This document shows, piece by piece, positions 13,659 through 22,264 of a DNA stretch of 64,000 nt. The position numbers and the translations under genes are program-made. The stretch is from Macrococcoides animalis (GTDB taxonomy: Bacteria > Bacillota > Bacilli > Staphylococcales > Staphylococcaceae). The notes below the pieces were generated by a model, which saw only the letters and a list, made by a program, of their open reading frames with translations, ran no database searches and was not told the origin of the DNA. Within the stretch, counting starts at the first letter, position 1. Each line of letters starts with the position of its first letter. The stretch is from NCBI RefSeq assembly GCF_047425875.1, contig NZ_CP179727.1:496001-560000 (forward strand), read 5' to 3'.

Positions 13659-14498
13659 ATGACATTTGGTGAAAGATTAAAAGAATTAAGGGTTAAAAAA
13701 GGATGGACACAAGAACAATTAGGTGAAAGAATAGGTGTTCAAAAAGCTGCAATAAATAAATACGAAAAAGGATTAGTAAAAAATCCTAAAGATAAAACAG
13801 TAAATCAATTAGCTGAATTGTTTAATGTCTCTCCTGCATTCTTAAGAGGTTATGAAGATGAGTATTTAAAAGTGGGTAAAAAATTATATAATATCGCTTT
13901 AAAAAAATATCCTAGCAACACACAAAGTGGGAAAGCCTTATTGCATGTAGATGGTGAAAAATTAAATGAATTAATAAGAAAAGCTGTCAAAGAAATTTTA
14001 GAATTTCCTCCATATAAAAATTTAGGTGTGACTTTAGATAACCTTAATGAAAATGATCATTATGCATCTAGCTTATCTTCAGTTTTTGTTTCAGAATATG
14101 AGAAAAACGTTAAAACTAATATTAATTTAATTAGTTATGTTCACAATAAAGTTGTAGAAACTTCAATTCAAGTTGACAATTACAATATAATTAATAAACC
14201 TTTAGAATTTGAAAAAAGTTCTCTATTTACTATGGGTAAAATTGAATTAATAGATAAAAGTATTGATGAGAATTTAATGAAAGAATTATCTGATATATTA
14301 TTACGAGCTGAAAACGAAATTGTTTCACTACAAAATAAATATACTGACTTACCACCAAATAAAGTATATAGGTTAAGCGTACATAATTTAAAAAATAAAT
14401 CTAAGTTTACAGAATATAAAAATAGTTCAAATGATATTGATACTCTTAAACTTGAACTAACAAAAATGATGTATAAAACTTTGGATGATGAGGACTAA
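13659..14498 (+). CDS. stl: CI/Stl-like master repressor
   Basis: A 279-residue protein. The N-terminal HTH_XRE domain (MTFGERLKELRVKKGWTQEQ; LGERIGVQKAAINKYEKG, about 1-65) is followed by a long C-terminal domain without the Ser-Lys protease motif of LexA/CI. De-repression is therefore probably by binding a helper-phage protein, as for SaPI Stl, rather than by RecA cleavage. Its C-terminal region sets inducer specificity in known islands. The gene is 3 nt from int and co-directional, so the two probably share a transcript. Confidence 0.85.
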   Translation: MTFGERLKELRVKKGWTQEQLGERIGVQKAAINKYEKGLVKNPKDKTVNQLAELFNVSPAFLRGYEDEYLKVGKKLYNIALKKYPSNTQSGKALLHVDGEKLNELIRKAVKEILEFPPYKNLGVTLDNLNENDHYASSLSSVFVSEYEKNVKTNINLISYVHNKVVETSIQVDNYNIINKPLEFEKSSLFTMGKIELIDKSIDENLMKELSDILLRAENEIVSLQNKYTDLPPNKVYRLSVHNLKNKSKFTEYKNSSNDIDTLKLELTKMMYKTLDDED

Positions 14499-14501
14499 TC
14501 T

Positions 14502-15836
14502 ATGCACGATCTAAAAATCTCACATAACATTTATAAGGATGAAAAGCGTGGTACTTATTACTTCCGACTTAAATATTATGATGTAACTGGTAAGCGTAAA
14601 GAGATTTCAAGAAGTGGCTTTAAGATGCGTAAAGATGCTGTACAAGAATGTAATAGGTTTATTGATGAATTAGAGGGCATAGGCAAGATAAATAAGCTAC
14701 CCTTTGATGAGTTAGCCAGTGAATATCTTGAATGGTATTCTGCAAGACGTAAAGCATCCAGCATCAAAGCACTTAAAACACATTTAAATAATCACTTACT
14801 ACCATTCTTTAATAAAGCTGATGTATTTGAAATAGATACTAAATTGATAATGAAGTTTCAGAATAAGAAGTTAAATGAGGGTTATAGCGGTGAGTTCCTT
14901 AAGAAGATGCATGTATTCTTGGTACAGATATTAAACCATGCTATCACCTATCACGGACTTGAAAAGAATGTTGCATCATTAGTTGGGAATTTTGAAATAG
15001 AGTCACATAAGAGACTTGAATACTGGACTCTTGACCAATTCAATACATTTATTGATGCTGTACCATCATTACAACATAGAATGTTTTTCTCACTTCTCTA
15101 TTGGACTGGATGTCGTAAGGGCGAATGCAGGGCTTTGACATGGAATGATATTAACTGGAATGAGGGTTATATCCATATAGATAAAACGGACTATCACGGT
15201 ACAATTACAACGACTAAAACAAAGGCATCAACTCGTGATGTTTATCTACCAGATCATATAATGCAGGAATTGAAGCAGTATCAAGAATGGTACAAGCAAA
15301 ACAACGTATATAAAGACTTCTATGTATTGTTTGGTACATTCACTAAGCCATTCAGTGAGTCCACTATAGATAGATGGTATAAGACGGTGCTGGACTCATT
15401 AGGTGATAAAATACCACGTATCGTAATACACTCATTCAGACATAGCCATGCTAGTTTATTGATAAATAACGGCGCTAGTCCAATGATAGTTGCATCTCGG
15501 CTTGGTCATTCATCTACTGTAGAGGTAACTACCCGATACGGTCACTTGTACCCGTCTACTCAAAAAGAGATAATGCATCTCATGGATAAAAACAGAATTA
15601 ATAAATTTGATATTGAATATTTTTCAGAATGGAATTTTATAATTAGTGATGTTCAAAATTATGCAGTTGTTGTTGCTGGTGAGGATCTAACGATAAAAGA
15701 AGATAATGAACCAGTAGCCAAATATCATTTCACACTTGAAGATGGTAAGCCAAATATTAAGTACGCTACTGTATTCAAAGAGGGTTTAAATACTAAATTT
15801 GATAACAGTAAAAAAACTATCAATTTAGAGGGCTAA
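14502..15836 (+). CDS. int: Tyrosine recombinase integrase with extended C-terminus
   Basis: A 444-residue site-specific recombinase that inserts the island into ssrA. The arm-binding AP2-like domain is at about 8-58, the SAM-like core-binding domain at about 65-160 and the catalytic domain at about 170-360. Catalytic residues visible are Arg205 (GCRKGE), Lys at 239/241, His310 and Arg313 (HSFRH), His336 (LGHSS) and nucleophile Tyr346 (RYGHLYP). About 85 residues follow the usual end of the fold, with beta-like repeats (YAVVVAGEDLTIKED; YHFTLEDGKPNIKYATVF). This extension is unusual for SaPI integrases of about 400 aa. Confidence 0.93.
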   Translation: MHDLKISHNIYKDEKRGTYYFRLKYYDVTGKRKEISRSGFKMRKDAVQECNRFIDELEGIGKINKLPFDELASEYLEWYSARRKASSIKALKTHLNNHLLPFFNKADVFEIDTKLIMKFQNKKLNEGYSGEFLKKMHVFLVQILNHAITYHGLEKNVASLVGNFEIESHKRLEYWTLDQFNTFIDAVPSLQHRMFFSLLYWTGCRKGECRALTWNDINWNEGYIHIDKTDYHGTITTTKTKASTRDVYLPDHIMQELKQYQEWYKQNNVYKDFYVLFGTFTKPFSESTIDRWYKTVLDSLGDKIPRIVIHSFRHSHASLLINNGASPMIVASRLGHSSTVEVTTRYGHLYPSTQKEIMHLMDKNRINKFDIEYFSEWNFIISDVQNYAVVVAGEDLTIKEDNEPVAKYHFTLEDGKPNIKYATVFKEGLNTKFDNSKKTINLEG

Positions 15837-16087
15837 TCGTTCCCCCAAATTTGATTAAAACTTATAATTTATACGATATATTGCTATTGTGCTAGGTATC
15901 GAAAACGCTATTATATCAGTGCTTTGAGCATTTTCTAATTACTATCAATATTGCTATAATCGACTCCCGCCGTCTCCATACATAAGCCTTTTAGCCTTTG
16001 TGCTAAAGGGTTTTTATTTTTGTTGCCACAGATTAGCCGCAGTACATTCAGATGTGCTTAACATAATGTTTAGTCTTTGTTCTTACT
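15837..16087. other. Non-coding stretch around attR
   Basis: Between the int stop and the 41-aa gene copy there is no intact gene. It holds the int 3' flank, attR with a copy of the ssrA terminator, and a 17-codon fragment on the minus strand (16014-16064, MLSTSECTAANLWQQK) homologous to the decayed gene near attL. Confidence 0.6.
15960..16014. repeat. attR: right 55-bp direct repeat
   Basis: This is an exact copy of 3317-3371, containing the tmRNA 3' end from the T-arm onwards plus the terminator hairpin. int ends 123 bp to its left. Confidence 0.92.
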
Positions 16088-16213
16088 CTATAAATACATA
16101 AATATCTTAGCAGGCAACCACATAATAATATCAAAAATAACTTTAATACTTTTCCATATCACATAGAAGAATACCTTAATCTCATCAATGACAGTATACT
16201 TTTTCTTTTCCAT
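16088..16213 (-). CDS. 41-aa hydrophobic small protein (second copy)
   Basis: The product begins MEKKKYTVIDEIKVFFYVIW and ends KIFMYL, and has the same length and start context (GAGGTG site) as the copy at 3727-3852. It follows the 115-aa membrane gene on the same strand with a 20-nt gap, so the two may form a small operon. Function unknown. Confidence 0.6.
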   Translation of the reverse strand: MEKKKYTVIDEIKVFFYVIWKSIKVIFDIIMWLPAKIFMYL

Positions 16214-16233
16214 AATAAAACACCTCGTATTTC

Positions 16234-16581
16234 TTAGTTGATTAAAAAATCAATAATATAACTCACACCACGCATTAATAAATAGATTGTATAAAAAAAT
16301 ATTGGTATCATATATAAATAAATCAGTATACTGATCTTTTTATTTTTATAATCTTCTATTAGCTGCATCGGAATAAAAATTATAAAAATAGTAAATATAA
16401 TAAGCGCGCATCCAGTAAAAGTTCCTACTGTATTTGCTTTATAAACTAAATGATTAGTAATCCAGCTATTATAATATATATCCTTAATGCCAATGTTTGT
16501 ACTATATACATCAAAAAAGATACCTAATAACAATAAAAAGAATTCTGAAATGAATAGTATTGCAAGTAATTTGTTCTTCAT
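16234..16581 (-). CDS. Small integral membrane protein (115 aa)
   Basis: I do not recognise this protein. Three hydrophobic segments are visible: about 4-27 (LLAILFISEFFLLLLGIFFD), 52-72 (VGTFTGCALIIFTIFIIFIP) and 83-112 (ISILIYLYMIPIFFYTIYLL). It lies in the island remnant upstream of the 41-aa gene, on the same strand. No weight can be put on a function; a membrane-acting cargo gene is possible. Confidence 0.6.
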   Translation of the reverse strand: MKNKLLAILFISEFFLLLLGIFFDVYSTNIGIKDIYYNSWITNHLVYKANTVGTFTGCALIIFTIFIIFIPMQLIEDYKNKKISILIYLYMIPIFFYTIYLLMRGVSYIIDFLIN

Positions 16582-16658
16582 CTAATCACATCCCAATAAT
16601 TTTATGTACATATAATTGTATCAATATGAAGTCGTATATCGCTACCTCGTAATAAAAA

Positions 16659-16701
16659 CACTCCTATCAAATTCATTTTAATATGAATTCAACAAGAGTG
16701 C
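16659..16701. terminator. Long bidirectional terminator downstream of smpB
   Basis: Paired arms CACTC/GAGTG and AATTCAT/ATGAATT are followed by T7 on + and T5 on the minus strand. It ends the rnr-smpB transcript before the island remnant. Confidence 0.7.
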
Positions 16702-16839
16702 TTTTTTATTTTGTCTCATTAAATGGGGTCAGTTCCGATATGGTATAAGCTTTATATTTCTTACTAGTTGCATATTCAGTTACTCAAAAACGATACATAG
16801 ATACCTTCGTATATAACACCTAACTAATCGTTCTAATAG

Positions 16840-17301
16840 TTAATATTTCTCTTTCATTGCTCTATCCATTTCACGTTTCGCTTCTTTTGCTTTCAACGCA
16901 TGACGTTTATCGTAATCTTTCTTACCTTTTGCAAGGCCAACAAGCATCTTGCAGTAGCCATTCTTAATATATAACTTAAGTGGTACTAATGCATATCCTT
17001 GCTCACGAGTTTGTCCGAACAATTTATCAATTTGTTTACGTTTCATGAGTAACTTACGCGTTCGTAGAGGATCATGATTAAATCTGTTACCTTCTTCGTA
17101 AGGCGCAATATGCATATTATAAACATACATTTCGCCATTATAGACTCTCGCATACGAATCTTTTAAGTTCGCACTCCCACGACGGATTGATTTAATTTCA
17201 GTTCCTTGTAATACGATACCCGCTTCAAACGTTTCTTCAATCGTATAATCATGACTTGCTTTTCTATTTTGCGCTAACGTTTTTCCGTCACCTTTTGGCA
17301 T
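16840..17301 (-). CDS. smpB: SsrA-binding protein SmpB
   Basis: The start at 17301 (MPKGDGKTLAQNRKASHDY) is chosen for its GAGGTGAAGTC site; the frame extends upstream without one. The 153-residue OB-fold protein has GIVLQGTEIKSIRRG and NMHIAPYEEGNRFNHDP as family hallmarks and a basic C-terminal tail (YDKRHALKAKEAKREM) that inserts in the ribosome mRNA channel. It delivers tmRNA (ssrA) to stalled ribosomes. Its partner RNA is now about 13.5 kb away because of the island. Its ribosome site abuts the 3' end of rnr. Confidence 0.95.
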   Translation of the reverse strand: MPKGDGKTLAQNRKASHDYTIEETFEAGIVLQGTEIKSIRRGSANLKDSYARVYNGEMYVYNMHIAPYEEGNRFNHDPLRTRKLLMKRKQIDKLFGQTREQGYALVPLKLYIKNGYCKMLVGLAKGKKDYDKRHALKAKEAKREMDRAMKEKY

Positions 17302-17311
17302 GACTTCACCT

Positions 17312-19648
17312 CTATTTCTTTTTACCTCGACCTGCATTCTTCACAGTTTTTGATTTATAATATGGTTTCTTTCCACCATTTTTCTTCGCTGCTTTACTGA
17401 ACTTTTCACCAGCCGCTTTGCCGCGTCCTTTTTTACGTGGTTTCTGATTTGTATTACTTCCACCACTTCTACGTTCAGCTTTAATCTTCACTTCTCTAAT
17501 TTTACTTTCAATCTTTTCCATGTCCATGCCGACAATTGCGAAATCTATCATACGTTCGTCAACATTTACGTTAACTACTTTTACTTTCACTTTTTGACCA
17601 ATCTTAAACACTTTACCATGTCGTTCGCCAATCATCGCCATATGACGTTCATCAAAATGATAATAATCGTCTGTCATATTTGAATTATGCACCATACCTT
17701 CGATTGTGTTCTCAAGTTCCACGAACATTCCGAAGTTAGCAACTGAACTAATAATCCCATCAAATTCTTCACCTAAATGTTGAATCATATACTCAGCTTT
17801 TTTAAGATCATCAGTATCTCGTTCAGCATCAATCGCACGTCTCTCACGTTTAGATGTATGTTCTCCAATATCAACTAACTTTTCATTCCATAATTCTTTT
17901 TGCTCATCATTCATTGATTTTTCAATTAAATATTTACGAATTAATCGATGTACGATTAAATCTGGATAGCGTCGAATTGGTGAAGTAAAGTGCGTATAAA
18001 ATTCTGCAGATAACCCAAAATGTCCTAAGTTTTGTTCTGAATATTTCGCTTGTTGCATTGAACGTAACATTAACGTTGAAATAACAAGCTCTTCCGGTTT
18101 ACCTTTAATTTCTTTTCCAATATTCTGAAGTGTTTTTGGATGGATATTCTCCGTGCCGCCTTTTATGATTAAACCGAAATTCGTAATAAATTCAAAGAAA
18201 CGTTTTAGACGATCTGCTTTTGGTTCCTCGTGAATACGATATAAGAACGGTACTTTTAAGCTTGCAAAGTGTTCAGCAACTGTTTCATTCGCCATTAACA
18301 TAAACGACTCAATTAAACGTTCACCTAAACCACGTTCACGTATGACCACTTCATTTGGTACACCGACTTCATCTACTAAAATTTTCGCTTCTTTCAAATC
18401 AAAGTCGATTTCTCCACGTTTTACACGCATTTGCTTTAAGATATCTGCTAAGTCTTTCGCAAATATCAGCATTTCATGAACATGTTTATATTCGTGAATT
18501 AAAATATCATCGTTATTTTCTAATATTTGATTGACTGCATCATACGTCATACGTTCATTAGAATTAATTACACTTTGATAAATCGAATGATTGACAACAT
18601 GTCCTGTATGGTCAATTTCCATTTCACAGCTTAACGTTAATCGATCTACTTTCGGATTTAATGAACAAATGCCATTACTTAATCGGTGTGGAATCATCGG
18701 TATAACACGGTCTACTAAATACACACTTGTCCCACGCTCAAAAGCATCTTGGTCTAGCATCGACCCCTCAGTTACGTAGTGACTTACGTCCGCAATCGAT
18801 ACAATCAAGTTATAGTTTCCATTGTCTAACTTTTCAACACTGATTGCATCATCTAAATCTTTTGCATCAGCACCGTCAATTGTAATCGTTAATACATCAC
18901 GTAAGTCGACTCGGTTTTGATAATCTTTTGAATCGATTTCATCTGGTACATTATTCGCTTCTTCGATCGTTGCTGGACTAAAATCAATATTGATACCATG
19001 GTTATAAATAATTGATAAAATATCTACACCTGGATCATTTTTATGTCCTAATATCGCTTTAACCATACCTTCTGGATTATTCGTACCATCTGCATATTGC
19101 GTCAATTCTACTAATACTTTATGGCCTTCTACAGCACCTAGGTTTTTACCTTTAGGAATAAAGATATCTTGCGTAATACGTTTATCATCAGGTAACACAA
19201 AACCAAAGTGTCTTGCTTCTGTATATGTCCCCACGACTTGTGTAATGGCACGCTTTTGAATCGCTTTTACTTCACCCTCATTACGTCCATCATTTGCCTT
19301 AGATACACTCACAAGCACTGTATCTCCATCCATTGCACGATTAATTTTATTCGGTGGAATAAAGATATCTTCGATTGTTTCATTTTCAGGGCGTACGAAA
19401 GCAAACCCTTTCTTATGCTGACTTAAAGTTCCTTGTACTAAATCACTGGGTGCTCCTGGAATATAATACTTGTCACTTTTCGTGCGCTTGATTTTACCCG
19501 ACTGCTCTAGTGCTACTAATGTTTTGACAAGTCCTGTAAAGGCATCTGCATCTTTTAAATTCAAATGTGTTTCTATTTCTTCAACAGTAATTGCATTTCC
19601 CTTCAATGATTGTAAATATGCAATAACTTCTTCCTCAAACAGATGCAT
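17312..19648 (-). CDS. rnr: Ribonuclease R
   Basis: A 778-residue 3'-5' exoribonuclease. An N-terminal winged-helix-like segment (1-60), two cold-shock domains (about 70-220), the RNB catalytic domain with TIDGADAKDLDDAIS carrying the metal-binding aspartates (about 255-275), an S1 domain (about 630-710, GEEFDGIISSVANFGMFVEL) and a Lys/Arg/Gly-rich tail are visible. RNase R degrades structured RNA and tmRNA-tagged messages, which fits its position just upstream of smpB. GGAGG precedes the ATG; est ends 16 nt upstream. Confidence 0.96.
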   Translation of the reverse strand: MHLFEEEVIAYLQSLKGNAITVEEIETHLNLKDADAFTGLVKTLVALEQSGKIKRTKSDKYYIPGAPSDLVQGTLSQHKKGFAFVRPENETIEDIFIPPNKINRAMDGDTVLVSVSKANDGRNEGEVKAIQKRAITQVVGTYTEARHFGFVLPDDKRITQDIFIPKGKNLGAVEGHKVLVELTQYADGTNNPEGMVKAILGHKNDPGVDILSIIYNHGINIDFSPATIEEANNVPDEIDSKDYQNRVDLRDVLTITIDGADAKDLDDAISVEKLDNGNYNLIVSIADVSHYVTEGSMLDQDAFERGTSVYLVDRVIPMIPHRLSNGICSLNPKVDRLTLSCEMEIDHTGHVVNHSIYQSVINSNERMTYDAVNQILENNDDILIHEYKHVHEMLIFAKDLADILKQMRVKRGEIDFDLKEAKILVDEVGVPNEVVIRERGLGERLIESFMLMANETVAEHFASLKVPFLYRIHEEPKADRLKRFFEFITNFGLIIKGGTENIHPKTLQNIGKEIKGKPEELVISTLMLRSMQQAKYSEQNLGHFGLSAEFYTHFTSPIRRYPDLIVHRLIRKYLIEKSMNDEQKELWNEKLVDIGEHTSKRERRAIDAERDTDDLKKAEYMIQHLGEEFDGIISSVANFGMFVELENTIEGMVHNSNMTDDYYHFDERHMAMIGERHGKVFKIGQKVKVKVVNVNVDERMIDFAIVGMDMEKIESKIREVKIKAERRSGGSNTNQKPRKKGRGKAAGEKFSKAAKKNGGKKPYYKSKTVKNAGRGKKK

Positions 19649-19664
19649 ATATATTGCCTCCTTT

Positions 19665-20405
19665 TTAATTTGACCACTCTAGTGTTTCTAAAAATGCTAA
19701 AAAGTCATGAAATAACTTTTCTTTTTCAACGTCAATTGTAACAACGTGACCGCTATGCTCATACCAATGTAGTTCTTTTTCATCGCTTTCAGATTCATTA
19801 TAAATAATATTAGCAGAATCAATATCAATCATCTTATCTAATCGACCTTGTGCAACGAATAAAGGTGAATAAACGTTACCTAATGTCGGTCTGATTTCAG
19901 CTAATGTTGACTGTAATTCTTCTAGCATTGATGTTGGATGAAATACACCCATTTCAATTTCAATTTGTGCCGGTGATTTACCTTCACGCTTTTTAAATTC
20001 ACGCGCATAAGCTAAAACGCCTTCAAACATCGTCCCTGTTGTCTTAATATGCATTGGTGAACACATTGTACCAATACCTAATACATCACGATATTGGCTT
20101 AATTTCAAACTATATACGCCCCCCAATGAAACTCCAGCTACTGCAATTTCATTATAACCCTCTGACTTTAAAAAATCATATGCTTCAACAACTTGGCTCC
20201 ACCATACATGTGGACTTGATGCAAGTAATTCTTCAGGTGGTACGCCATGGCCTTCATAATGAGGCGCATATGTAGTGTATCCTTGTTTTTGTAAAAAACG
20301 TCCTAGTTGACGCACATCAGACGAATTGCCTGTAAACCCATGCAATAATAAAACAGCTCTTTTTCCTTCTTTAAAAAAAAATGGCTTTGGTAATTGTATT
20401 CTCAT
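19665..20405 (-). CDS. est: Carboxylesterase (Est/YvaK type)
   Basis: A 246-residue alpha/beta hydrolase. The oxyanion segment LLLHGFTGNS (about 19-28), nucleophile elbow GVSLGG with Ser93, acid residue in AQGRLDKMID (about Asp190) and His220 in HSGHVVTID complete the triad. The family hydrolyses short-chain esters in the cytosol; the natural substrate is unknown. It lies between secG and rnr, as in other staphylococci and bacilli. Confidence 0.9.
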   Translation of the reverse strand: MRIQLPKPFFFKEGKRAVLLLHGFTGNSSDVRQLGRFLQKQGYTTYAPHYEGHGVPPEELLASSPHVWWSQVVEAYDFLKSEGYNEIAVAGVSLGGVYSLKLSQYRDVLGIGTMCSPMHIKTTGTMFEGVLAYAREFKKREGKSPAQIEIEMGVFHPTSMLEELQSTLAEIRPTLGNVYSPLFVAQGRLDKMIDIDSANIIYNESESDEKELHWYEHSGHVVTIDVEKEKLFHDFLAFLETLEWSN

Positions 20406-20466
20406 AACTAAAAAACTCCTTATAACTGTATTGTATGTGTTTTAACTCAAAAATAAAAATAAAAAA

Positions 20467-20487
20467 GTCCGAACAAAATGTCCGGAC
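20467..20487 (-). terminator. Terminator after secG
   Basis: On the minus strand GTCCG...CGGAC is followed by T6, between secG and est. Confidence 0.7.
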
Positions 20488-20493
20488 CCTTTA

Positions 20494-20727
20494 TTAAATA
20501 CCAAAATAACCGATTGCAATTGTAATTAAGAAAAGTAAAACAGACGCAACAATTGTAACTCTATTTAAAATTAAATCAACACCACGTTGTTTTTGTTTTC
20601 CGAATAATTGTTCAGCTCCACCACTAATTGCTCCTGATAAGCCGTTACTCTTACCTTCTTGTAATAACACAACAGTGATCAATACAAGACAATCAATAAT
20701 AAGTAATACTGTCAATAAAGTATTCAT
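20494..20727 (-). CDS. secG: Protein-export membrane protein SecG
   Basis: A 77-residue auxiliary subunit of the SecYEG translocon. Two transmembrane helices (about 3-22 and 55-76) flank a cytosolic loop with QEGKSNGLSGAISGGAEQLF, the most conserved part of the family. The position between eno and est-rnr-smpB is conserved in staphylococci. Confidence 0.92.
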   Translation of the reverse strand: MNTLLTVLLIIDCLVLITVVLLQEGKSNGLSGAISGGAEQLFGKQKQRGVDLILNRVTIVASVLLFLITIAIGYFGI

Positions 20728-20800
20728 TGATGGTCCTCCTCAAATTCTTATAACTCATATAATATTAACATATTCATATGTAAAAAGAAACATAAAGAAA

Positions 20801-20822
20801 GAGGAACGTCGTCACGTTCCTC
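20801..20822 (-). terminator. Terminator of the glycolytic operon
   Basis: The 9-bp stem GAGGAACGT/ACGTTCCTC has a 4-nt loop and is followed on the minus strand by TTTCTTT, about 27 bp after eno. Confidence 0.85.
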
Positions 20823-20848
20823 TAATGTGTATAGACATAAAGTTGTTA

Positions 20849-22153
20849 TTATTTGTTTAAGTTATAGAATGATTTTAAACCTTCAAATTTAGCTGTTTCA
20901 AATAATTCATCTTCGATACGTAATAATTGGTTGTATTTCGCAATACGGTCAGTACGTGATAATGAACCAGTTTTGATTTGACCAGCATTAGTAGCAACTG
21001 CGATATCAGCAATTGTTGTATCTTCAGTTTCACCTGAACGGTGAGAAACTACTGCAGTGTAACCAGCTTTTTGAGCCATCTCAATTGCTTCAAATGTTTC
21101 AGTTAATGTACCAATTTGGTTAACTTTGATTAAGATAGAGTTACCAACACCTTCGTTAATACCGCGTTCTAAAATTTTAGTGTTTGTAACGAATAAATCA
21201 TCACCAACTAATTGAACTTTATCTCCTAAACGTTCAGTTAAAGCTTTCCAACCGTCCCAGTCATTTTCATCCATACCGTCTTCGATAGAGATAATTGGGT
21301 ATTTATTTACTAATTCTTCTAAGTAATCAACTTGTTCAGCTGAAGTACGTTTTGCTCCGCCTTCACCTTCAAATTTAGCATAATCATAAGTTCCATTTTC
21401 AAAGAATTCAGATGCAGCACAGTCGAATCCTAAGAATACATCTTTGCCTGGCTCTAAACCAGCAGCTTTAATTGCTTCTAAAATTGTTTCAACTGCATCT
21501 TCAGTACCTTCGAATGTTGGCGCAAATCCACCTTCATCACCAACAGCTGTTACTAAACCACGAGATTTTAAAATCTTCGCTAAGTTATGGAAGATTTCAG
21601 CTCCCCAACGTAAAGCTTCTTTAAAGTTTGGTGCACCAACTGGTAATACCATAAACTCTTGGAATGCGATTGGAGCGTCTGAATGAGAACCACCATTAAC
21701 GATGTTCATCATTGGAACTGGTAGTTGAGTACCATTGAATCCACCTAAATATTTGTATAAAGGCATACCTAAGTATTCAGCAGCTGCACGTGCTACAGCA
21801 ATAGAAACACCTAAAATTGCGTTAGCTCCTAATTTACCTTTGTTTTCTGTACCGTCTAAAGCAATCATCATTTTATCGATAGACACTTGATCTAATACTG
21901 AGAAGTCTCCTTCAATAATTTCTGGAGCAATAATTTCATTAACGTTCTCAACAGCTTTTAAAACACCTTTACCCATATAACGAGATTTATCGCCATCACG
22001 TAATTCAACTGCTTCGTGTTCACCAGTAGAAGCACCTGATGGAACTAATGCACGACCTAACGCACCACTTTCAGTAAATACTTCAACCTCAATTGTAGGG
22101 TTACCTCTTGAATCTAATACTTCGCGTGCATAAACATCTGTAATAATTGGCAT
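20849..22153 (-). CDS. eno: Enolase
   Basis: The start at 22153 (MPIITDVYAREVLDSRG) has a GGAG site and gives 434 aa, the usual length; an ATG 48 nt upstream lacks one. The enzyme converts 2-phosphoglycerate to phosphoenolpyruvate. The enolase signature ILIKVNQIGTLTE, the SHRSGETED loop, and metal ligands in GFDCAASEF, ISIEDGM and VGDDLFV are present. It is the last gene of the gap operon, also a moonlighting surface plasminogen binder in staphylococci. Confidence 0.97.
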   Translation of the reverse strand: MPIITDVYAREVLDSRGNPTIEVEVFTESGALGRALVPSGASTGEHEAVELRDGDKSRYMGKGVLKAVENVNEIIAPEIIEGDFSVLDQVSIDKMMIALDGTENKGKLGANAILGVSIAVARAAAEYLGMPLYKYLGGFNGTQLPVPMMNIVNGGSHSDAPIAFQEFMVLPVGAPNFKEALRWGAEIFHNLAKILKSRGLVTAVGDEGGFAPTFEGTEDAVETILEAIKAAGLEPGKDVFLGFDCAASEFFENGTYDYAKFEGEGGAKRTSAEQVDYLEELVNKYPIISIEDGMDENDWDGWKALTERLGDKVQLVGDDLFVTNTKILERGINEGVGNSILIKVNQIGTLTETFEAIEMAQKAGYTAVVSHRSGETEDTTIADIAVATNAGQIKTGSLSRTDRIAKYNQLLRIEDELFETAKFEGLKSFYNLNK

Positions 22154-22264
22154 TTGTAAAACTCCTTTGTTGTTTGTTTTATTTTCTACTTTATTATTCA
22201 TGATTTATCATTAATAATCAATTAATAAAATTAATTTTAGTAATACTTTTAATTCAAATATGAA

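Larger units (their letters stand above)
3317..16014. mobile_element. Phage-inducible chromosomal island (SaPI-like PICI) in ssrA
   Basis: The island is about 12.7 kb and is flanked by perfect 55-bp direct repeats. Reading from the right it has int and a CI-like repressor on +, then a divergent Cro-like gene, early small genes, primase, SF3 helicase-type Rep, a candidate origin, a small-gene block, terS, regulator-like genes and cargo on -. This is the canonical SaPI gene order. There is no large terminase, portal, capsid, tail or lysis gene, so packaging must rely on a helper phage. The cargo end next to attL carries a GNAT/small-protein pair and an inverted-repeat-flanked lipoprotein cassette. 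Confidence 0.92.
16015..16705. mobile_element. Remnant of a second, related island end
   Basis: The sequence right of attR repeats the order found right of attL: a truncated STSE-type gene start, the 41-aa gene (about 90% identical DNA over some 150 bp), and further out a short related stretch (TCAATATGAAGTCG at about 16620 against TCAAAATGAGGTCG near 3923). The layout is best explained by tandem islands sharing the middle att site, one of which has lost its core. I find no third att copy before smpB. Confidence 0.6.

Noticed and set aside
3317..16014. Intact prophage
   Set aside because: There is no large terminase, portal, capsid, tail or lysis gene; only terS, replication, regulation and cargo genes are present.
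16702..16839. A third att copy next to smpB that would bound the island remnant
   Set aside because: No match to the CGTCTCCATACATAAGCC core is present in this stretch.
22154..22201. A 16-residue N-terminal extension of enolase
   Set aside because: No ribosome site precedes the upstream ATG, while GGAG sits correctly before the start that gives the standard 434-aa enzyme.
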